Source: Deltaproteobacteria bacterium
Lineage (GTDB): Bacteria > Desulfobacterota_B > Binatia > UBA9968
NCBI GenBank assembly: GCA_022545745.1
Contig: JACZQL010000030.1
Location: 1-8,742 of the forward strand
DNA length: 8,742 bases
Reading direction: 5' to 3'
Shown: positions 7,327 through 8,742 of the stretch, one piece after another
Layout of the letters: every line of letters begins with the position of its first letter
How positions within the stretch are numbered: position 1 is the stretch's first letter
Position numbers and translations under genes: made by a program
The notes under the pieces: model-generated
Told to the model about the DNA's origin: nothing
Database searches by the model: none
The model's input: the letters and a program-made list of their open reading frames with translations, nothing else

Positions 7327-7520
7327 AGAGGGTTGTGATTGAAATGATCAACGAGCAACTCACAGGGGGGAGCAATGCTGAGATTGGGCTTAAACTCGGG
7401 GACCTCATCACCCAAAGCCTCCATTGGTGGCAGAGCCATCTTGGCGATAAAGATCACATTGGCCTTGGCCGATGGCGGGTGGAGTCCATTGAGGTCAAGG
7501 AGATTCCCCCCTCGAAGTAA
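7323..7520 (+). CDS. Small hypothetical protein, 65 residues
   Basis: I do not recognise this protein. It begins in a 4-bp overlap with the preceding gene, behind a strong ribosome site, so the two are very likely translated together. The sequence is mixed: an amphipathic N-terminal part (RVVIEMINEQL), a Trp-rich middle (HWWQSHLGD, about 34-42) and a beta-like C-terminal end (RWRVESIEVKEI). There is no signal peptide, membrane helix or known DNA-binding motif. It may be a partner of the 97-residue protein. The stop is 67 bp before lexA, so co-transcription with lexA is possible but not shown. Confidence 0.6.
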   Translation: MKRVVIEMINEQLTGGSNAEIGLKLGDLITQSLHWWQSHLGDKDHIGLGRWRVESIEVKEIPPSK

Positions 7521-7587
7521 GGGCTGCGAAACTTGCACTGGGATTTTTCCTTGCCTAAGATGAAGTGGCTCGGCTGATACTCCTGCC

Positions 7588-8193
7588 ATGATTTTGACGA
7601 AGCGGCAAAAAGAGATTCTCGATTACCTGACCACTTATACGGGACGCAATGGATATGCCCCGACCCTCGCAGAGATCGGGACTCGCTTTGGCCTGACCTC
7701 TTTGGCCACGGTCCATAAGCATCTCACGAATTTGGAGGAAAAACGGTTAATCCGGAGGCAAAGGAACCGGAGCCGGGCTGTGGAAGTGGTTGGCGACTCG
7801 CGGAGAAAAAAAGGTTCCGTGGAGGTTCCCCTGCTAGGAATGGTAGCGGCGGGGGCACCCATCGAAGCCGTGGAGATGGCCGATAGCCTAGCCGTCCCTG
7901 AAGATTTGGTCCGGGGTGATAACGTTTTTCTGCTTAAGGTCAAAGGCGATTCGATGATCGATGAGCAGATCCTGGACGGTGACCTCATCCTTTTGCAAGC
8001 CCGGTCTAACGCAGAAAACGGGGAGACAGTAGTTGCGCTGGTGGATGGGGAGTCTACCGTTAAGAAGTTTTATCGAGAGGATGGAGGTAGAATCCGATTG
8101 CAACCAGCCAATGACAGAGTGGAGCCCATATGGGTATCCGAGGGTCGGGTGGAAATCCGCGGTGTGGTAGTGGCCGTCATTCGAAAGTACTAG
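7588..8193 (+). CDS. lexA: LexA repressor, self-cleaving regulator of the SOS response
   Basis: This 201-residue protein is full length for LexA. The N-terminal winged helix-turn-helix (about 1-65) contains TLAEIGTRFGLTSLATVHKHL (26-46), whose recognition helix resembles the Bacillus-type (SxTVHxHL) more than the E. coli type. A linker at 66-78 joins the S24-like protease domain. The self-cleavage site is A88-G89 in VAAGAP. The catalytic serine is S122 in KGDSM and the general-base lysine is K159 in ESTVKK. On DNA damage RecA* stimulates cleavage and derepresses SOS genes. ATG at 7588 gives the expected N-terminus MILTKRQKEIL, although no good ribosome site is visible. In the 67 bp upstream I saw neither CTGT-N8-ACAG nor GAAC-N4-GTTC operators, so autoregulation cannot be confirmed. 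Its TAG stop overlaps the first bases of an inverted-repeat element. Confidence 0.97.
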   Translation: MILTKRQKEILDYLTTYTGRNGYAPTLAEIGTRFGLTSLATVHKHLTNLEEKRLIRRQRNRSRAVEVVGDSRRKKGSVEVPLLGMVAAGAPIEAVEMADSLAVPEDLVRGDNVFLLKVKGDSMIDEQILDGDLILLQARSNAENGETVVALVDGESTVKKFYREDGGRIRLQPANDRVEPIWVSEGRVEIRGVVVAVIRKY

Positions 8194-8426
8194 CAGGCTG
8201 CTGAAAAAGACTCATATGCCAACAGCCTGCTTCAAGCAGGCGTTTATGAAAGTAGCGCTTGATCGGCCGGGGATATTTTCCTGCTCTGAGCAGAGTCGCT
8301 CCAACGTACCGGCTAAATACGCCTCAGCTCGTCGATTTTTCGCGTGCCGCTCGGCTGAGCAAGGTCGAAGCCTCGCCTCTGAGATCTTTTTGACCAGCCT
8401 GCAACAGCTTTTTTCAACAACCTGCT
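8192..8426. mobile_element. MITE-like element with terminal inverted repeats, 235 bp
   Basis: The left end AGCAGGCTGCTGAAAAAG (8192-8209) is matched by CTTTTTTCAACAACCTGCT (8408-8426) in reverse complement, with two mismatches and one extra base. Sub-repeats recur inside: CAGCCTGCT at 8223-8231, AAGCAGGC at 8234-8241 and CAGCCTGC at 8395-8402. No transposase is encoded; frames open on both strands inside it look like by-products of repeat structure. No target-site duplication is clear. Its left end overlaps the lexA stop, so it sits directly at the 3' end of lexA and could also end transcription. It is probably a non-autonomous transposable or other dispersed repeat; the parent IS family cannot be named from one copy. 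Confidence 0.6.
8225..8241 (+). repeat. Strong internal hairpin of the lexA-downstream element
   Basis: GCCTGCTT (8225-8232) and AAGCAGGC (8234-8241) are perfect inverted copies around a single C. CAGCCTGCT at 8223-8231 is also the exact complement of AGCAGGCTG at 8192-8200. Two mutually exclusive hairpins are therefore possible in the RNA just after lexA. There is no clean U-tract after the inner stem, so termination is only possible. Confidence 0.5.
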
Positions 8427-8496
8427 GGACTGTGAGCAACTTTACAATTTAGGGGTCAGGTGCTAACCGAGTGTAACCAATCGCAAGGGGGTCATT
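8427..8496. promoter_or_regulatory. Short region upstream of the cupin gene, possible -10
   Basis: TACAAT at 8443-8448 resembles a sigma70 -10 box, but no convincing -35 lies 16-18 nt upstream. AAGGGGG at 8485-8491 is a strong Shine-Dalgarno, 5 nt before the ATG at 8497, and fixes that start. A GGGGTCAGGT run at 8452-8461 is noted in the findings. Confidence 0.4.
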
Positions 8497-8742
8497 ATGG
8501 CGGCAGAAAAAGCTGGGGAAAAAGAAAGGATCTATTTCAGGGGTCTGGAGAATATCAGCTATGGCCTGACGGATGAGCTGAAAAGGATGCGCGATCTTCC
8601 GCGCGTGATCAAGTCCAAGGACCTTCCCCGTCACGACATCACCGGGCCGCCCCTTTGGAACCGCTGGCTCATGGAACCGGACATGAAAAGGATGCAGAGC
8701 ATCCAGTCCCACATGGTGGACCTGGCTCCAGGAGGTTGCTCC
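8497..8742 (+). CDS. Probable cupin-domain protein, N-terminal part only
   Basis: The first 82 codons are present and the gene runs off the right edge. The sequence opens MAAEKAGEKERIYFRGLENI and reaches IQSHMVDLAPGGCS at the edge (about 69-82). A hydrophobic strand followed by LAPGG is how the first cupin motif region typically begins, just before the metal-binding G-x5-HxH segment, which would fall beyond the window. PPLWNRWLMEP (about 51-61) resembles N-terminal extensions of dioxygenase-like cupins. Possible roles include an aromatic-ring dioxygenase of the gentisate type or a non-catalytic sensor cupin; neither can be decided without the rest. The start is well supported by AAGGGGG 5 nt upstream. 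It probably has its own promoter, because the repeat element separates it from lexA. Confidence 0.6.
   Translation, partial: MAAEKAGEKERIYFRGLENISYGLTDELKRMRDLPRVIKSKDLPRHDITGPPLWNRWLMEPDMKRMQSIQSHMVDLAPGGCS

Noticed and set aside
8212..8452. Overlapping open frames on both strands (75 and 78 codons) as possible small proteins
   Set aside because: They fall inside the inverted-repeat element, have no ribosome sites, and are open on both strands as expected from repeat composition.
8449..8712. 87-codon minus-strand frame
   Set aside because: It is antisense to the plus-strand cupin-like start, which has a strong ribosome site and family-like sequence.
1..8742. CRISPR array, tRNA, rRNA or transposase gene
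   Set aside because: I saw no regularly spaced direct repeats, no tRNA cloverleaf-like segment, no rRNA sequence and no transposase or integrase motif.

Overview
This is an 8.7-kb piece of a bacterial chromosome of moderate to fairly high GC content. Its genes are spaced and coupled in an ordinary bacterial way. No gene fixes the taxon. The LexA HTH sequence, the MFS and cupin types, and the CAGGC(T/C)GCTGAAAAAG-type repeat would suit an uncultured Desulfobacterota ('Deltaproteobacteria'), NC10 or Rokubacteria-like lineage. That placement is inference from remembered family resemblance, not a search.

Layout. (1) Positions 1-890, minus strand: the N-terminal three quarters of an MFS permease that runs off the left edge and probably starts at TTG. 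(2) 891-1144: divergent spacer that holds a possible decayed C-terminal gene tail (996-1148). (3) 1145-1468, plus strand: a compact HExxH metallopeptidase of the YgjP/DUF45 (M48-like) type. (4) 1469-1691: non-coding spacer. (5) 1692-6948: a tight three-gene operon encoding a DUF58 protein, a BatA-like membrane protein with a VWA domain, and an 849-residue membrane protein with two VWA domains plus a glutamine-amidotransferase-like fold. (6) 6949-7032: spacer with two inverted repeats. (7) 7033-7520: two overlapping small genes of unknown function. (8) 7588-8193: lexA, the SOS repressor. (9) 8192-8426: a non-coding element with terminal inverted repeats (MITE-like) whose left end overlaps the lexA stop codon. 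(10) 8497 to the right edge: the start of a probable cupin-domain protein.

How the genes work together. The 1692-6948 operon is the core of the MoxR-DUF58-VWA ('Bat'-like) systems. In relatives a MoxR AAA+ ATPase works with a soluble DUF58 protein and membrane-anchored VWA proteins, probably as a metal-dependent chaperone or assembly machine for envelope or metalloenzyme clients. The MoxR ATPase normally found just upstream is absent; the upstream neighbour here is a metallopeptidase gene 223 bp away. LexA has all the residues needed for DNA binding and self-cleavage, but I saw no SOS box of a known type at its own promoter.

The most notable items are the dual-VWA architecture of the 849-residue protein, the MoxR-less operon, the pair of unknown small genes between that operon and lexA, and the repeat element abutting lexA. 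I did not find a clearly new defence or mobile system.
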